A stretch of DNA of 64,000 nucleotides, taken from the NCBI RefSeq assembly GCF_029910655.1, contig NZ_CP123897.1, positions 3,647,547-3,711,546 of the forward strand, given 5' to 3'. Shown here one piece after another: positions 8,438 to 17,713 of the stretch. Positions within the stretch are counted from its first letter, which is position 1, and each line of letters starts with the position of its first letter. The position numbers and the translations under genes are program-made. The notes beneath the pieces were generated by a model. The model was not told the DNA's origin and did not search any database. It worked only from the letters and a program-made list of their open reading frames with translations. Origin of the DNA: Methylomonas sp. UP202 (lineage in GTDB: Bacteria; Pseudomonadota; Gammaproteobacteria; Methylococcales; Methylomonadaceae).

Positions 8438-10258
8438 ATGCATCCCACACTCGAAAAAGTCACGCAAACCATCATCGAACGCAGTCGCGACAGCCGCGGC
8501 GCCTATTTGTCCCGTCTGGAAGCCGCCGTCGACCAAGGCCCACACCGCGCCAAACTGGCCTGCGGCAATCTGGCTCACGGCTTCGCGGCCTGCGCCGACG
8601 GCGAAAAGGAAGACTTGGCCGGTTCGCAAAAACCCAATGTCGGCATCATTTCGGCGTACAACGACATGCTGTCCGCCCACGAACCCTATAAGGACTTTCC
8701 GGCATTGATCAAACAAGCCGTGCGCGATGCCGGCGGCGTCGCCCAATTCGCCGGCGGCGTGCCAGCCATGTGCGACGGCGTCACCCAAGGCCAACCCGGC
8801 ATGGAGTTGTCGCTGTTCAGCCGGGACGTGATTGCAATGAGCACCGCGATCGGCCTCAGCCACAACATGTTCGACGCCGCCCTGTATCTCGGTGTATGCG
8901 ACAAGATCGTCCCCGGCCTGTTGATCGGCGCGCTGAGTTTCGGCCATCTGCCGGCGGTATTCGTACCGGCCGGCCCAATGCCCAGCGGCCTACCCAACAA
9001 GGAAAAGGTCCGCATTCGCCAACTCTATGCCGAAGGTAAGGTCGGTCGCAAGGAGCTACTGGAATCCGAGTCGCAGTCCTACCACAGCCCCGGTACCTGC
9101 ACCTTTTACGGCACCGCCAACAGCAATCAGATGATGGTCGAGATCATGGGCCTGCACTTGCCCGGCAGCTCCTTCATCAATCCTTACACGCCGCTACGCG
9201 ACGAGTTGACCAAGGCCGCCGCCAAGCAAGTCTTGAAATTCACCGCGGCCGGCAACGACTTCAGACCGATAGGCCGCGCCATCGATGAAAAGGCCATCGT
9301 CAACGCGCTGATCGGCCTGTTGGCCACCGGCGGATCGACCAATCACACGATACATTTGATCGCGATCGCCCGCGCCGCCGGTGTGATTATCAACTGGGAC
9401 GACTTCGACAAACTGTCGAAAATCATCCCGCTGCTAGCCAAGATCTATCCCAACGGCTCGGCCGACGTCAACCACTTCCAAGCGGCCGGCGGCATGGGCG
9501 TTTTGATCGCCGAACTGCTGCGCAACGGCCTGCTGCACGGCGACATCCTGACGATAGGCGACGAACGCGGCATGGCGCAATACAGCCGGGAACCGAAGCT
9601 GACCGAGGCCGGACTGCGCTGGGAAGCAGGGCCGGCGAGCTCGCAGGACGATGCGGTCATTTCCACGGTCGGCCAGCCCTTCCAACCGACCGGCGGCCTG
9701 AACGTGATGCACGGCAACCTCGGCCGCGGCGTCTCGAAGATCTCCGCGGTCGCCGAGCAACATCAAGTCGTGACCGCCCCTGCCGTGGTCTTCGACGATC
9801 AAGATGACGTGGTCGCGGCCTTCAAACGCGGCGAGTTGGAGAAAGACTGCATCGTGGTGTTGCGCTTCCAAGGACCGAAAGCCAACGGCATGCCTGAATT
9901 GCATAAACTGACGCCGCCGCTGGGCGTATTGCAGGACAAAGGCTTCAAAGTGGCCCTGATCACCGACGGCCGCATGTCCGGTGCTTCCGGAAAAGTGCCG
10001 TCGGCGATTCACATGTGCCCGGAATGCCTGGACGGCGGTCCGCTGGCCAAAGTCCGCGACGGCGACGTCATCGTTTTGAACACGCAGACCGGCGAAGTCA
10101 ACGTCCAGGTCGATCCGGCGGAATTCGAGGCCAGGGTCGCCGCCGCCAATACCGCTAAGGGCCACCACTTCGGCATGGGCCGGGAATTGTTCGGCGGCTT
10201 CCGCGCCCACGCCTCGTCCGCCGAAACCGGCGCGACCAACTTGTTTTACGTCGATTAA
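8438..10258 (+). CDS. edd: 6-phosphogluconate dehydratase
   Basis: Dehydrates 6-phosphogluconate to 2-keto-3-deoxy-6-phosphogluconate, the defining Entner-Doudoroff step. The 606-residue protein belongs to the IlvD/Edd iron-sulphur dehydratases. Cys-containing segments [12 protein letters not shown] and [12 protein letters not shown] are followed by [34 protein letters not shown] and [18 protein letters not shown]. Length and motifs separate Edd from IlvD. It is followed 36 bases later by eda. Confidence 0.95.
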   Translation: MHPTLEKVTQTIIERSRDSRGAYLSRLEAAVDQGPHRAKLACGNLAHGFAACADGEKEDLAGSQKPNVGIISAYNDMLSAHEPYKDFPALIKQAVRDAGGVAQFAGGVPAMCDGVTQGQPGMELSLFSRDVIAMSTAIGLSHNMFDAALYLGVCDKIVPGLLIGALSFGHLPAVFVPAGPMPSGLPNKEKVRIRQLYAEGKVGRKELLESESQSYHSPGTCTFYGTANSNQMMVEIMGLHLPGSSFINPYTPLRDELTKAAAKQVLKFTAAGNDFRPIGRAIDEKAIVNALIGLLATGGSTNHTIHLIAIARAAGVIINWDDFDKLSKIIPLLAKIYPNGSADVNHFQAAGGMGVLIAELLRNGLLHGDILTIGDERGMAQYSREPKLTEAGLRWEAGPASSQDDAVISTVGQPFQPTGGLNVMHGNLGRGVSKISAVAEQHQVVTAPAVVFDDQDDVVAAFKRGELEKDCIVVLRFQGPKANGMPELHKLTPPLGVLQDKGFKVALITDGRMSGASGKVPSAIHMCPECLDGGPLAKVRDGDVIVLNTQTGEVNVQVDPAEFEARVAAANTAKGHHFGMGRELFGGFRAHASSAETGATNLFYVD

Positions 10259-10294
10259 CACAATAACAACAAACCAACCTACAGGATTAAAACC

Positions 10295-10924
10295 ATGACC
10301 GTAAGCATCCAAGAAGTCATGACCACCTCGCCGGTAATGCCGGTCATGGTCATCAACCATCTCGAAAGCGCCGTTCCGCTGGCAAAAGCGCTGGTCGACG
10401 GCGGACTGAAAGTACTGGAAATCACGTTGCGCACCCCGGTGGCGCTGGATGCGATTCGCCGCATCAAGGCCGAAGTCCCCGGCGCGATCGTCGGCGCCGG
10501 CACCATCATCAATGTGCAAACCCTGCATGCCGCGATCGAAGCCGGCGCCGAATTCATCGTCAGCCCCGGCGTCACCGAAACCTTGTTGGACGCCGCGTTG
10601 GAAACCAGCGTGCCGCTGTTGCCCGGCGTCATCACGCCCAGCGAAGTGATGCGCTTGTTGGACCGAGGCATTACCGCGATGAAATTCTTTCCGGCCGAAG
10701 CCGCCGGCGGCATTCCGATGTTGAAATCTATCGGCGGTCCGCTGCCGCAAGTAACCTTCTGCCCAACCGGTGGGGTCAATCCGAAAAACGCCCCGGAATA
10801 TTTGGCCTTGAGCAATGTCGCCTGCGTCGGCGGCTCATGGATGGCGCCTGCCGATCTGGTCGATGCCGGCGACTGGGCGGAAATCACCCGCCGTGCCGCC
10901 GTTGCCGCGCAATTGAAAAACTAA
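10295..10924 (+). CDS. eda: 2-dehydro-3-deoxyphosphogluconate aldolase
   Basis: Cleaves KDPG to pyruvate and glyceraldehyde 3-phosphate. The 209-residue class I aldolase shows the motif LEITLRTPVAL with the general-base Glu, GAGTIINV, SPGVTETLLDAAL and MKFFPAEAAGG, whose Lys is the Schiff-base residue. AGGATT lies upstream of the ATG at 10295. It forms a two-gene unit with edd. Confidence 0.95.
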   Translation: MTVSIQEVMTTSPVMPVMVINHLESAVPLAKALVDGGLKVLEITLRTPVALDAIRRIKAEVPGAIVGAGTIINVQTLHAAIEAGAEFIVSPGVTETLLDAALETSVPLLPGVITPSEVMRLLDRGITAMKFFPAEAAGGIPMLKSIGGPLPQVTFCPTGGVNPKNAPEYLALSNVACVGGSWMAPADLVDAGDWAEITRRAAVAAQLKN

Positions 10925-10990
10925 AACATTTTCTCCGCCAGGGACGGCGGAAGACAGCGCTTGGCACCGCGAACCGGTATTTTCCCAAAA

Positions 10991-11782
10991 ATGTCCATCG
11001 TGTTGAAATCTGCCCTGCTTTATCTACTCGCCGCTTGGCCGTTGCTCGGCCGCGCCGACGATCCCAGCTTGGCGGCTTTATTCGCGGAACGCCAGCTGAC
11101 CAGTACCCTGATCATCGCCACCGCGGACGGCAGCCAACGCTTCGTCCACAACGACGCCCGCGCCGGCCAACGCTACGCAAGTGCATCGACGTTCAAGATC
11201 CTCAATACCCTGATCGCCCTGGAACAAGGCGCCATCGACAGCAACGAAGTGCTGAAATGGGACGGCGTCGCGCGGTCGTTGCCGGACTGGAACCGCGACC
11301 ACACCCTGGCCAGCGCGTTCAAGACATCCTGCGTTTGGTGCTATCAGGTTATGGCGCGTCGGATCGGCGGACAGGCCTACCGCAGCTATCTCGAAGACAT
11401 CGGTTACGGCCGTTTGGCGTCGGACTTTAATCCCACCGAATTCTGGTTGAACGGCGATCTGCAAATCAGCGCGGCGGAACAAATCGAATTCCTGAAGAAA
11501 TTGCAAAGCCGCGCACTACCGTTCGCCGACGAGCACTTTGAAACGTTACGGAACATCATGCTGGTGGAACGCACGCCGACCTACGCACTGCGCGCCAAAA
11601 CCGGCTGGGCGGCGCGCGGCCAGCCGCAAATCGGTTGGTATGTCGGCAGCCTCGAAACCGCTTCGGCGACTTGGTTGTTTGCGTTGAATATCGACCTACG
11701 CTCCGAACAAGACCTGCCGTTGCGAGCCCAACTGCTCCGCGCCGCGTTGCGAGCCAAGGGTATCGCCGATTTACCGCCATGA
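10991..11782 (+). CDS. Class D (OXA-type) beta-lactamase-like protein
   Basis: A 263-residue periplasmic serine hydrolase with a signal peptide (cleavage near residue 22, GRAD). The OXA motifs are Ser66-T-F-Lys69, Ser113-C-Val115, FWLNGDLQIS and Lys203-Thr-Gly205. The usual YGN triad appears as Tyr139-Gly-Arg141, an unusual substitution. The ATG at 10991 gives a normal leader; the frame open from 10961 does not. Its stop overlaps the ATG of the next gene (ATGA). Family membership does not prove resistance; a housekeeping or narrow-spectrum role is possible. Confidence 0.85.
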   Translation: MSIVLKSALLYLLAAWPLLGRADDPSLAALFAERQLTSTLIIATADGSQRFVHNDARAGQRYASASTFKILNTLIALEQGAIDSNEVLKWDGVARSLPDWNRDHTLASAFKTSCVWCYQVMARRIGGQAYRSYLEDIGYGRLASDFNPTEFWLNGDLQISAAEQIEFLKKLQSRALPFADEHFETLRNIMLVERTPTYALRAKTGWAARGQPQIGWYVGSLETASATWLFALNIDLRSEQDLPLRAQLLRAALRAKGIADLPP

Positions 11783-12744
11783 CGATGCAAGCCTTGCTAC
11801 TGGACCGGGAGTTGAGTTACCGGACCGACCAACCTATCCCAAAACCGGAAGCCGGCGAAGCATTGATTGAAATGCGTCTGGCCGGCATCTGCGCGACCGA
11901 CCTGGAATTAGCCCACGGCTACGCCGGTTTTGCCGGCATTTTAGGCCACGAATTCGTCGGACAAGTGGTCGAGGTCGCCGATGCGAACGACCGCCATTGG
12001 CTAGGCAGTCGAGTGGTGGGATCGATCAACATCGGCTGCCGCCTATGCCCGACCTGTCTGACGACCGGACCTTCGCATTGTCCGACCCGGCGGGTACTGG
12101 GCATCCGCGCTAAAGACGGCGCCTTCGCGGATTTCTTCACGTTGCCGGTCGCGAATTTATTCCGACTGCCGGACCATGTCGCCGACGAAGCGGCTGTGTT
12201 CGCCGAGCCGCTGGCCGCGGCCTTGCGGGTCGTCGAGCAATTGCAAGACCTGCCGCGCGGCGAGGTCGGCGTACTCGGACCGGGCCGGCTCGGCCTGCTG
12301 ATCGGCCGAGTATTGGCACTGGCCGGCCATCGCGTCACGATGCTCGGCCGTAACGAAACCTCGCTAACGCAGCCCAGGCGCTGGGGCTTGCAGGCCGGAT
12401 TGGCCGCCGAGTTTCCAGAGAGCGGTTTTTCCTGCGTCGTCGATGCCAGCGGTACCTCCAGCGGCTTCGCGGCAGCGTTGCGCCTATTGCGCGCGCAAGG
12501 CTGTTTAGTCCTTAAATCCACCTTCGTCGCCGATCACCCCATCGATCTCAGCCCGCTGGTCGTCAAGGAAATCCGTTTGCTGGGATCGCGATGCGGCCGT
12601 TTCGAGCCCGCCCTGGACCGACTAAGCGCCGGCGACATCGCCGTCGAGACGTTGATAGACAGCGTTTTTCCGCTCAGTGCCGGCCCGGCGGCGTTCGCCA
12701 CGGCGGCTCGACCGGGGGTACGGAAGATTCTCCTGAAACGTTAA
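11779..12744 (+). CDS. Zinc-dependent alcohol dehydrogenase-like oxidoreductase (MDR superfamily)
   Basis: A 321-residue medium-chain dehydrogenase. Catalytic zinc ligands are expected in GICATDLELAHG and GHEFVGQV. A four-Cys structural zinc loop appears in GCRLCPTCLTTGPSHC, followed by the Rossmann motif GVLGPGRLGLLIG. The protein is slightly short for the family. The ATG at 11779 overlaps the stop of the beta-lactamase by four bases, so the two are translationally coupled. The substrate cannot be told; relatives act on alcohols, polyols or threonine. Confidence 0.83.
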   Translation: MTMQALLLDRELSYRTDQPIPKPEAGEALIEMRLAGICATDLELAHGYAGFAGILGHEFVGQVVEVADANDRHWLGSRVVGSINIGCRLCPTCLTTGPSHCPTRRVLGIRAKDGAFADFFTLPVANLFRLPDHVADEAAVFAEPLAAALRVVEQLQDLPRGEVGVLGPGRLGLLIGRVLALAGHRVTMLGRNETSLTQPRRWGLQAGLAAEFPESGFSCVVDASGTSSGFAAALRLLRAQGCLVLKSTFVADHPIDLSPLVVKEIRLLGSRCGRFEPALDRLSAGDIAVETLIDSVFPLSAGPAAFATAARPGVRKILLKR

Positions 12745-12815
12745 TCGGTCGACGGTAAACACCGGCAACTCCGCTAGACTTACCGACTTTTTCAGGACAA
12801 CCTCGAGGTTGAACG

Positions 12816-13889
12816 ATGACCGAGACCTTATTTTCGCCGCTGGCCTTGGGCGAGTTGGCGTTGCCCAACCGTATCGTGATGGCACCGCTGACGCGCTGCC
12901 GGGCCGACGCGGATAACGCGCCGCATCAACTGCACGCGCTGTATTACGCCCAACGCGCCAGTGCCGGACTCATCGTCAGCGAAGCCAGTCAAATCGTTCC
13001 CGAAGGTCAGGGTTATCCGGCCACGCCGGGTATTCATAGTTCGGAACAAATTCGAGGTTGGCGGCAAGTGACCGCCTGCGTCCACGCCGCCGGCGGCCGG
13101 ATGTTTCTACAGCTTTGGCACGTCGGCCGGGTCTCCCATCCCTGTTATCAACCGGACGGTAAACTGCCGGTCGCGCCGTCGGCCCTCGCACCGTCCGGCA
13201 TGGTCGGCACGCCAAGCGGCCCGCAACCGTTTGTTATTCCGCGCGCGCTGGAAATCGGCGAGTTGCCCGCTATCGCCGCCGCTTACGCTCAAGCCACCCG
13301 CAATGCGATGCAGGCCGGTTTCGATGGGGTTGAAATTCACGCCGCCAACGGTTATTTACTCGATCAATTTCTGCGCGACGCTAGCAACCAGCGCCAGGAC
13401 GGCTACGGCGGCAGCGTCGATAATCGGATGCGTCTTTTGAACGAAGTCGTCGATGCCGTAACCGCCGTGGTCGGTAAAGACAAAGTCGGCGTGCGCATTT
13501 CCCCGGAAAACAGTTTTAACGACATGCGCGACAGCGATCCGCAATTTTTGTTCGACGCCGTTGCCGCCGAGCTGGCCGGCAGAATTGGCTATCTGCATGT
13601 CGTCGAAGGCGAAGACCGACTCAATCGCTCTTCGGCTTTCGACTACTCGGCGCTGAAACGCTTGTTCGGCGGAATATACGTTGCCGCTTGCCACTACACC
13701 GCCACCCGAGCGGCCAGCGCGGTCGCGGACGGCCGCGCCGATCTGGTCGCCTTCGGCCGCGCCTATATCGCCAACCCCGATCTGGTGACCCGCCTACAAC
13801 TGGGTCTGGCGTTGAATGCGCCGGATTCCGAGCATTTTTACGGCGGCGATTGGCGCGGTTACACCGACTATCCGCTCGCCAGCCGATGA
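12816..13889 (+). CDS. Old yellow enzyme family alkene reductase (NemA-like)
   Basis: A 357-residue FMN-dependent ene-reductase. Conserved segments are LPNRIVMAPLTRCRAD at the start, LQLWHVGRVSHP, EIHAANGYLLDQFL with the substrate-binding His and Asn, GGSVDNRMRLLNEVVDAV and GRAYIANPDL near the C-terminus. It reduces activated C=C bonds such as N-ethylmaleimide with NADPH. It has its own leader of about 70 bases after the dehydrogenase gene and converges on the histidine kinase gene with 7 bases between. Confidence 0.92.
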   Translation: MTETLFSPLALGELALPNRIVMAPLTRCRADADNAPHQLHALYYAQRASAGLIVSEASQIVPEGQGYPATPGIHSSEQIRGWRQVTACVHAAGGRMFLQLWHVGRVSHPCYQPDGKLPVAPSALAPSGMVGTPSGPQPFVIPRALEIGELPAIAAAYAQATRNAMQAGFDGVEIHAANGYLLDQFLRDASNQRQDGYGGSVDNRMRLLNEVVDAVTAVVGKDKVGVRISPENSFNDMRDSDPQFLFDAVAAELAGRIGYLHVVEGEDRLNRSSAFDYSALKRLFGGIYVAACHYTATRAASAVADGRADLVAFGRAYIANPDLVTRLQLGLALNAPDSEHFYGGDWRGYTDYPLASR

Positions 13890-13896
13890 TTGCGCG

Positions 13897-15720
13897 CTAG
13901 TCGCGTTGCCGCACCGCCGCCGACGGCAAGGCTCGGCTGACCGCGTCGTACAATACGTCGGCGACGATGGGCTTTTGCAAAAGCGGGAATCCCGCAACAC
14001 GTACCGGCGCCAAGGCCTCGAGCCCAGTCTCGCCGGTCACCACCAAAACCGGAAACTCGCCGTGACGGCCGCGTAAACGCCGAACCAGCGCCAAGCCTTG
14101 CTCGCCTTCGGCCAAGCGTAAATCCACAATCAATAAATCCGGCCGGCCAACATCGGAAAACAACGCGTCGGCCACGCGCGCCGATGCCGCCGTTTCGACT
14201 CGGCAACCCCAGCCTTGCAGCAAAATGCGCATCGCTTCCAAAATGTCCGCCTCGTCGTCCACCACGTAAATCCGTTTGCCGCTTACTCCTGATACATCGG
14301 CGTCCGCGTTGACCGGCCTTGGTTCATTGCCGGTCGCCAAGGTCCGAAAGCGCAGGGTGACCCGGGTGCCGACACCCGACTCGGAGGCCAGGGCCATGTC
14401 GGCACCGATCAATTCGCACAAACGCTGGACAATCGTCAAACCCAAGCCGACACCGTGTTGCTGATCGCGGCCGGGATTGTCCAATTGGTAAAATTCCTCG
14501 AAAACCCGTGTCAATTCGCCGGGCGGAATGCCGCGTCCGGTATCGACGATCTCCAACACCGCCCACTCGTCTCGCCGCGCGGTCGACACCACCACTTCGC
14601 CTTGCTCGGTGTATTTGATGGCGTTATCGAGCAAATTGCGGACGATGCGGGCAATCGCCACCGGATCGTCGAACAACCTGACCTGTCCCAGACACCGCAC
14701 TAAGCGCAACGACTTATCTTCGGCCAAGGCGTCGAATTCCGAGCAGACCTCGGCCGCCAATCGATCCAGCGAAATTCGCCGCAGTTCCGGCACGTATTGG
14801 TCCGCCGATAAGCGCGACAAATCCAGCAAACCGTGCAGCAACCCGCCCAAATTGCGTACTAGCCGATCGATATTGCCAGCCACCTCCGGCAATGCCTCCG
14901 CGGAGGGATTGGCGACCAAGACCGCGCTATACACCGACAGTGCGTGCAAAGGCTGACGCAAGTCGTGACTGGCGGCGGCCAGCACCCGAGCCCTGGCTCG
15001 CGACGATGCCTCGGCCCGCGTCACCGCTGCCCTGACTTCGGCATTCAGTTGTTGCAAATCCGCCAACGTGCGATCCCGCTCGCGCCGAATCGCCACCGAA
15101 CGACGCAACAACTGTTCGCCATCACCGGCCACGCTGACGATGAAAGACCAGTACAGCGTAGTCAAACCGGCGACTACTAGGCTTTGCTCGGGATATTGAA
15201 CGGCCCAACAGACCGCGGTCGGCACCATGATCAGTAGCGAATACGCGGCCAAAATCCGCGGAGACGACACTGCCACCGACACGCCGGCGGCCGGCATCGC
15301 AAACAGCACGATCACAAGCAAGGCTCGATCCGGCAACGGCATATTCGGTATGAACAGCCACGCGCTCAAGCCCACCGTCGCACCGACACCGGCCGCCAAA
15401 CCGATAAAAACCCGGTGGATAGTCGCCGGGTCGGCGCTCGGCGCCATCCGCAGCACCCTGACGGCGTAAAGGGCTCGGCCGCACTCCGCGCCAACCGTCA
15501 ACAGACTCCAGCCCACCAGCCAGCTCCACGATGTCGAGCGGTATGCCAACAGCACCACCCCCAAGGCCAATAAAGCCTGGACCCAGGGCAAGCGCAACAA
15601 CATCCTGGCGTGCAAGCCTATCAACTCGCGCAAAACCTCGCATTCGAAATCCGCGCGGTCGGCATCTTCCAAACCGATCGCGGCCTCGCGCCCGAACCGG
15701 CGTCGCCAATCAGTTTTCAC
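13897..15720 (-). CDS. Hybrid sensor histidine kinase with C-terminal receiver
   Basis: A 607-residue membrane kinase. About six hydrophobic segments lie in residues 40-200 and a coiled region in 205-245. The dimerisation box AAASHDLRQPLHAL has the phosphoacceptor His near 252. The ATPase has LLDNAIKYTEQGEVV, DTGRGIP and GVGLGLTIVQRLCELIG. A receiver follows from about 480 (YVVDDEADILEAMRILL, then LLIVDLRLAEGEQG with the Asp). No periplasmic sensor domain is obvious, so the signal may be sensed in the membrane. Its start overlaps the end of the upstream LuxR-type regulator gene by 11 bases, so the pair is one operon. Confidence 0.88.
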   Translation of the reverse strand: MKTDWRRRFGREAAIGLEDADRADFECEVLRELIGLHARMLLRLPWVQALLALGVVLLAYRSTSWSWLVGWSLLTVGAECGRALYAVRVLRMAPSADPATIHRVFIGLAAGVGATVGLSAWLFIPNMPLPDRALLVIVLFAMPAAGVSVAVSSPRILAAYSLLIMVPTAVCWAVQYPEQSLVVAGLTTLYWSFIVSVAGDGEQLLRRSVAIRRERDRTLADLQQLNAEVRAAVTRAEASSRARARVLAAASHDLRQPLHALSVYSAVLVANPSAEALPEVAGNIDRLVRNLGGLLHGLLDLSRLSADQYVPELRRISLDRLAAEVCSEFDALAEDKSLRLVRCLGQVRLFDDPVAIARIVRNLLDNAIKYTEQGEVVVSTARRDEWAVLEIVDTGRGIPPGELTRVFEEFYQLDNPGRDQQHGVGLGLTIVQRLCELIGADMALASESGVGTRVTLRFRTLATGNEPRPVNADADVSGVSGKRIYVVDDEADILEAMRILLQGWGCRVETAASARVADALFSDVGRPDLLIVDLRLAEGEQGLALVRRLRGRHGEFPVLVVTGETGLEALAPVRVAGFPLLQKPIVADVLYDAVSRALPSAAVRQRD

Positions 15721-16327
15721 TGGGCAGCAACCGCAGCCGGCCGGTCTTGATCACGGCTTCGGTGCGATTATGCACGTCCAGCGCCTTGAACAACGCGGCA
15801 ATGTAGTCCTTGACGGTATACTCGGACAAACCCAGATCGCGAGCGATGGATTTGGTCGGCAAACCACGGCACAGACCTCGCAAAACATCGCGTTGGCGCG
15901 GCGACAAATTAATCGGCGCCCAATCCACATCGCTCACCGCCATCGCCGCCGGCAAATACACCGCGCCAGCCATCACGTACTTAAGCGCTTCGGCCAACAC
16001 ATCCGGCGCCGAACTTTTCGGAATAAAACTCATCGCGCCGGCATTGATACACGCCCTGACCGTCGCCGGTTCGTCGCTGGCGGTCACCACGACCACGGCG
16101 ACGTCCGAGGCGACCGCTTTGATGTCGGCGACCGCCGCCAACCCGTCCTCGCCGCGCAAACTTAAATCCAACAAACATAAACGAAGGTCGGCGTGCTCGG
16201 CAGCGACGGCCAAGGCCTCGGCGATCGTCCCCGCTTCGAAGACTGTTACCGAACGGTCCAAGGCTTGCAACAACAAACGCAGGCCGGCTCGAAATAACGC
16301 ATGGTCGTCAAGTAACAGAATTTTCAT
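15710..16327 (-). CDS. LuxR/NarL family response regulator
   Basis: A 205-residue regulator with an N-terminal receiver (acidic pair Asp7-Asp8, phosphoacceptor Asp54 in LLDLSL, Thr in VVVTASD, Lys in FIPKSS) and a C-terminal helix-turn-helix (LSPRQRDVLRGLCRGLPTKS, then LGLSEYTVKDYIAALFKAL). I chose the ATG at 16327, preceded by an AAAGG site, over the frame from 16387. It is probably phosphorylated by the overlapping hybrid kinase. The divergent PEP-CTERM gene is a possible target (inference). Confidence 0.9.
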   Translation of the reverse strand: MKILLLDDHALFRAGLRLLLQALDRSVTVFEAGTIAEALAVAAEHADLRLCLLDLSLRGEDGLAAVADIKAVASDVAVVVVTASDEPATVRACINAGAMSFIPKSSAPDVLAEALKYVMAGAVYLPAAMAVSDVDWAPINLSPRQRDVLRGLCRGLPTKSIARDLGLSEYTVKDYIAALFKALDVHNRTEAVIKTGRLRLLPSEN

Positions 16328-16640
16328 CGGTAGCCTTTCAAGGAAAATAACGGCTTTTATACTGAGCCAATTTTTAGCGATCGACAATATCCCCCCATTT
16401 GGCGGAATTGCGGTCGGGTATTCAGGCTGATTAAACTGCCAACCGGCCCTAACGCCCCTCTGCTAAAGCGCTAACCGCACTCGGAGTGGAACGAGCCAAG
16501 ACCGGGAAATCCGCCCAGCCGCTTCATCGTCCTCTGGCCTGGGACAAACGAATTTCCGATACCGACCCACAACGTCCTCGAGTCCCGCAAGGCAGGGCCT
16601 TGTCCGGTTAACGAGGCCGTCCCCAACCTGGAGAAAACCG

Positions 16641-17669
16641 ATGTTCCAAGCTCGTTACTCAGCCCACATCAGTCTGGCCCTATGGGCGCTAGGCAGCGCC
16701 CCAAGTTTCGCCGCGCCGTTGAATCCTAACGACTTTGCTTCGTTGGGCAGTTTGTCGCTCACCCAGACCGTTGGCGATTATCTTTTCGATACCGGCAACG
16801 GCACACCGGTTCTGAAAGCACCGGACGGCTCGGTGTTGTACAGCGGCGTTGTCAGCGGCGATATCGCCGTGTTCAATTTCGATTCGGTGTCTATCGCCAG
16901 TCAGGTGACGGTCAAGGCCACCGGGACATTGTCGTTGGGCTTGCTGTCGCTGAGCAGCATTCAACTGAACGGCAATTTGAACGCCAACGGCTTCAACGCG
17001 AATAACGGCACGCCCGGCGAGGGCGGAGCCGGCGGCGGGCGCGGCGGCGCGGCGCCTTTCGGGGCCGGCGAGGGTAGCGGCGGCGGCATCGGCAAGGGCG
17101 GCTTGCCCGGCTTCGGCGACGGTGGCGGCTTCGGCGGTCACGGCGGCAACGGCTTCGGCGATGTCGGCGGCATTGCCTACGGCGATCTGCATCTGAAACT
17201 GGAAGGCGGTAGCGGCGGTGGCGCGTCGGCCAATTTGTTCGGCAGCGTCGCCGGCGGTGGCGGTGGCGGCGCGATCGAGTTAGGTGCGTTGTCGTCCATC
17301 GATTTCGGCGGCGGCTTGCTGACCGCCACAGGCGGCGACGGTAGCGGCGGTACCGCGCTGCTGGGCGGCGGCGGCTCGGGCGGCGGCTTGCTGTTACACG
17401 CGCCGACGATTTCGTTTACCGGCAACACCACGGTCAGCGCCGACGGCGGCGGCGCTTTCGGCGGCGGCGGCCGGATATTGTTTCTGACCGACAGCGGCGG
17501 TTTAAGCGGCGAAATCACCCATCTGTCGGTCAATCCGGCACCAACCGGCGGCGCCGTCGCCGGCGTCATCGAATACGGCAAACTGTCCGCGGTGCCGGTA
17601 CCGGCCTCGGCTTGGCTGATGCTCAGCGCGCTGACCGGATACTTGGGCCTGCGGCGCAAGGCCGCATAA
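16641..17669 (+). CDS. Glycine-rich PEP-CTERM sorted surface protein
   Basis: A 342-residue exported protein. A signal peptide (cleavage near PSFAA, residue 25) precedes a beta-rich segment. A long glycine-rich region (about 120-285) is dominated by GG and GGGG runs. The end is a typical sorting signal: VPVPASAWLMLSALTGYLGL followed by RRKAA. PEP-CTERM tails are processed by an exosortase, which is not in this window. The extreme glycine content suggests an extracellular structural or matrix role. GGAGA lies upstream of the ATG. Confidence 0.85.
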   Translation: MFQARYSAHISLALWALGSAPSFAAPLNPNDFASLGSLSLTQTVGDYLFDTGNGTPVLKAPDGSVLYSGVVSGDIAVFNFDSVSIASQVTVKATGTLSLGLLSLSSIQLNGNLNANGFNANNGTPGEGGAGGGRGGAAPFGAGEGSGGGIGKGGLPGFGDGGGFGGHGGNGFGDVGGIAYGDLHLKLEGGSGGGASANLFGSVAGGGGGGAIELGALSSIDFGGGLLTATGGDGSGGTALLGGGGSGGGLLLHAPTISFTGNTTVSADGGGAFGGGGRILFLTDSGGLSGEITHLSVNPAPTGGAVAGVIEYGKLSAVPVPASAWLMLSALTGYLGLRRKAA

Positions 17670-17681
17670 ACCGCGTTCGAC

Positions 17682-17710
17682 CGCCGCCGAGTCGACCGGC
17701 CTCGGTGGCG
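17682..17710. terminator. Hairpin between convergent PEP-CTERM gene and ppsA
   Basis: Inverted repeat CGCCGCCGAG / CTCGGTGGCG (one mismatch) with a 9-base loop, located in the 44 bases between two convergent stops. There is no T run, so its terminator activity is uncertain. Confidence 0.35.
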
Positions 17711-17713
17711 CTG

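Noticed and set aside
9434-10750. A 438-residue minus-strand frame across edd and eda
   Set aside because: Antisense of two clear enzymes; composition is typical of shadow frames.
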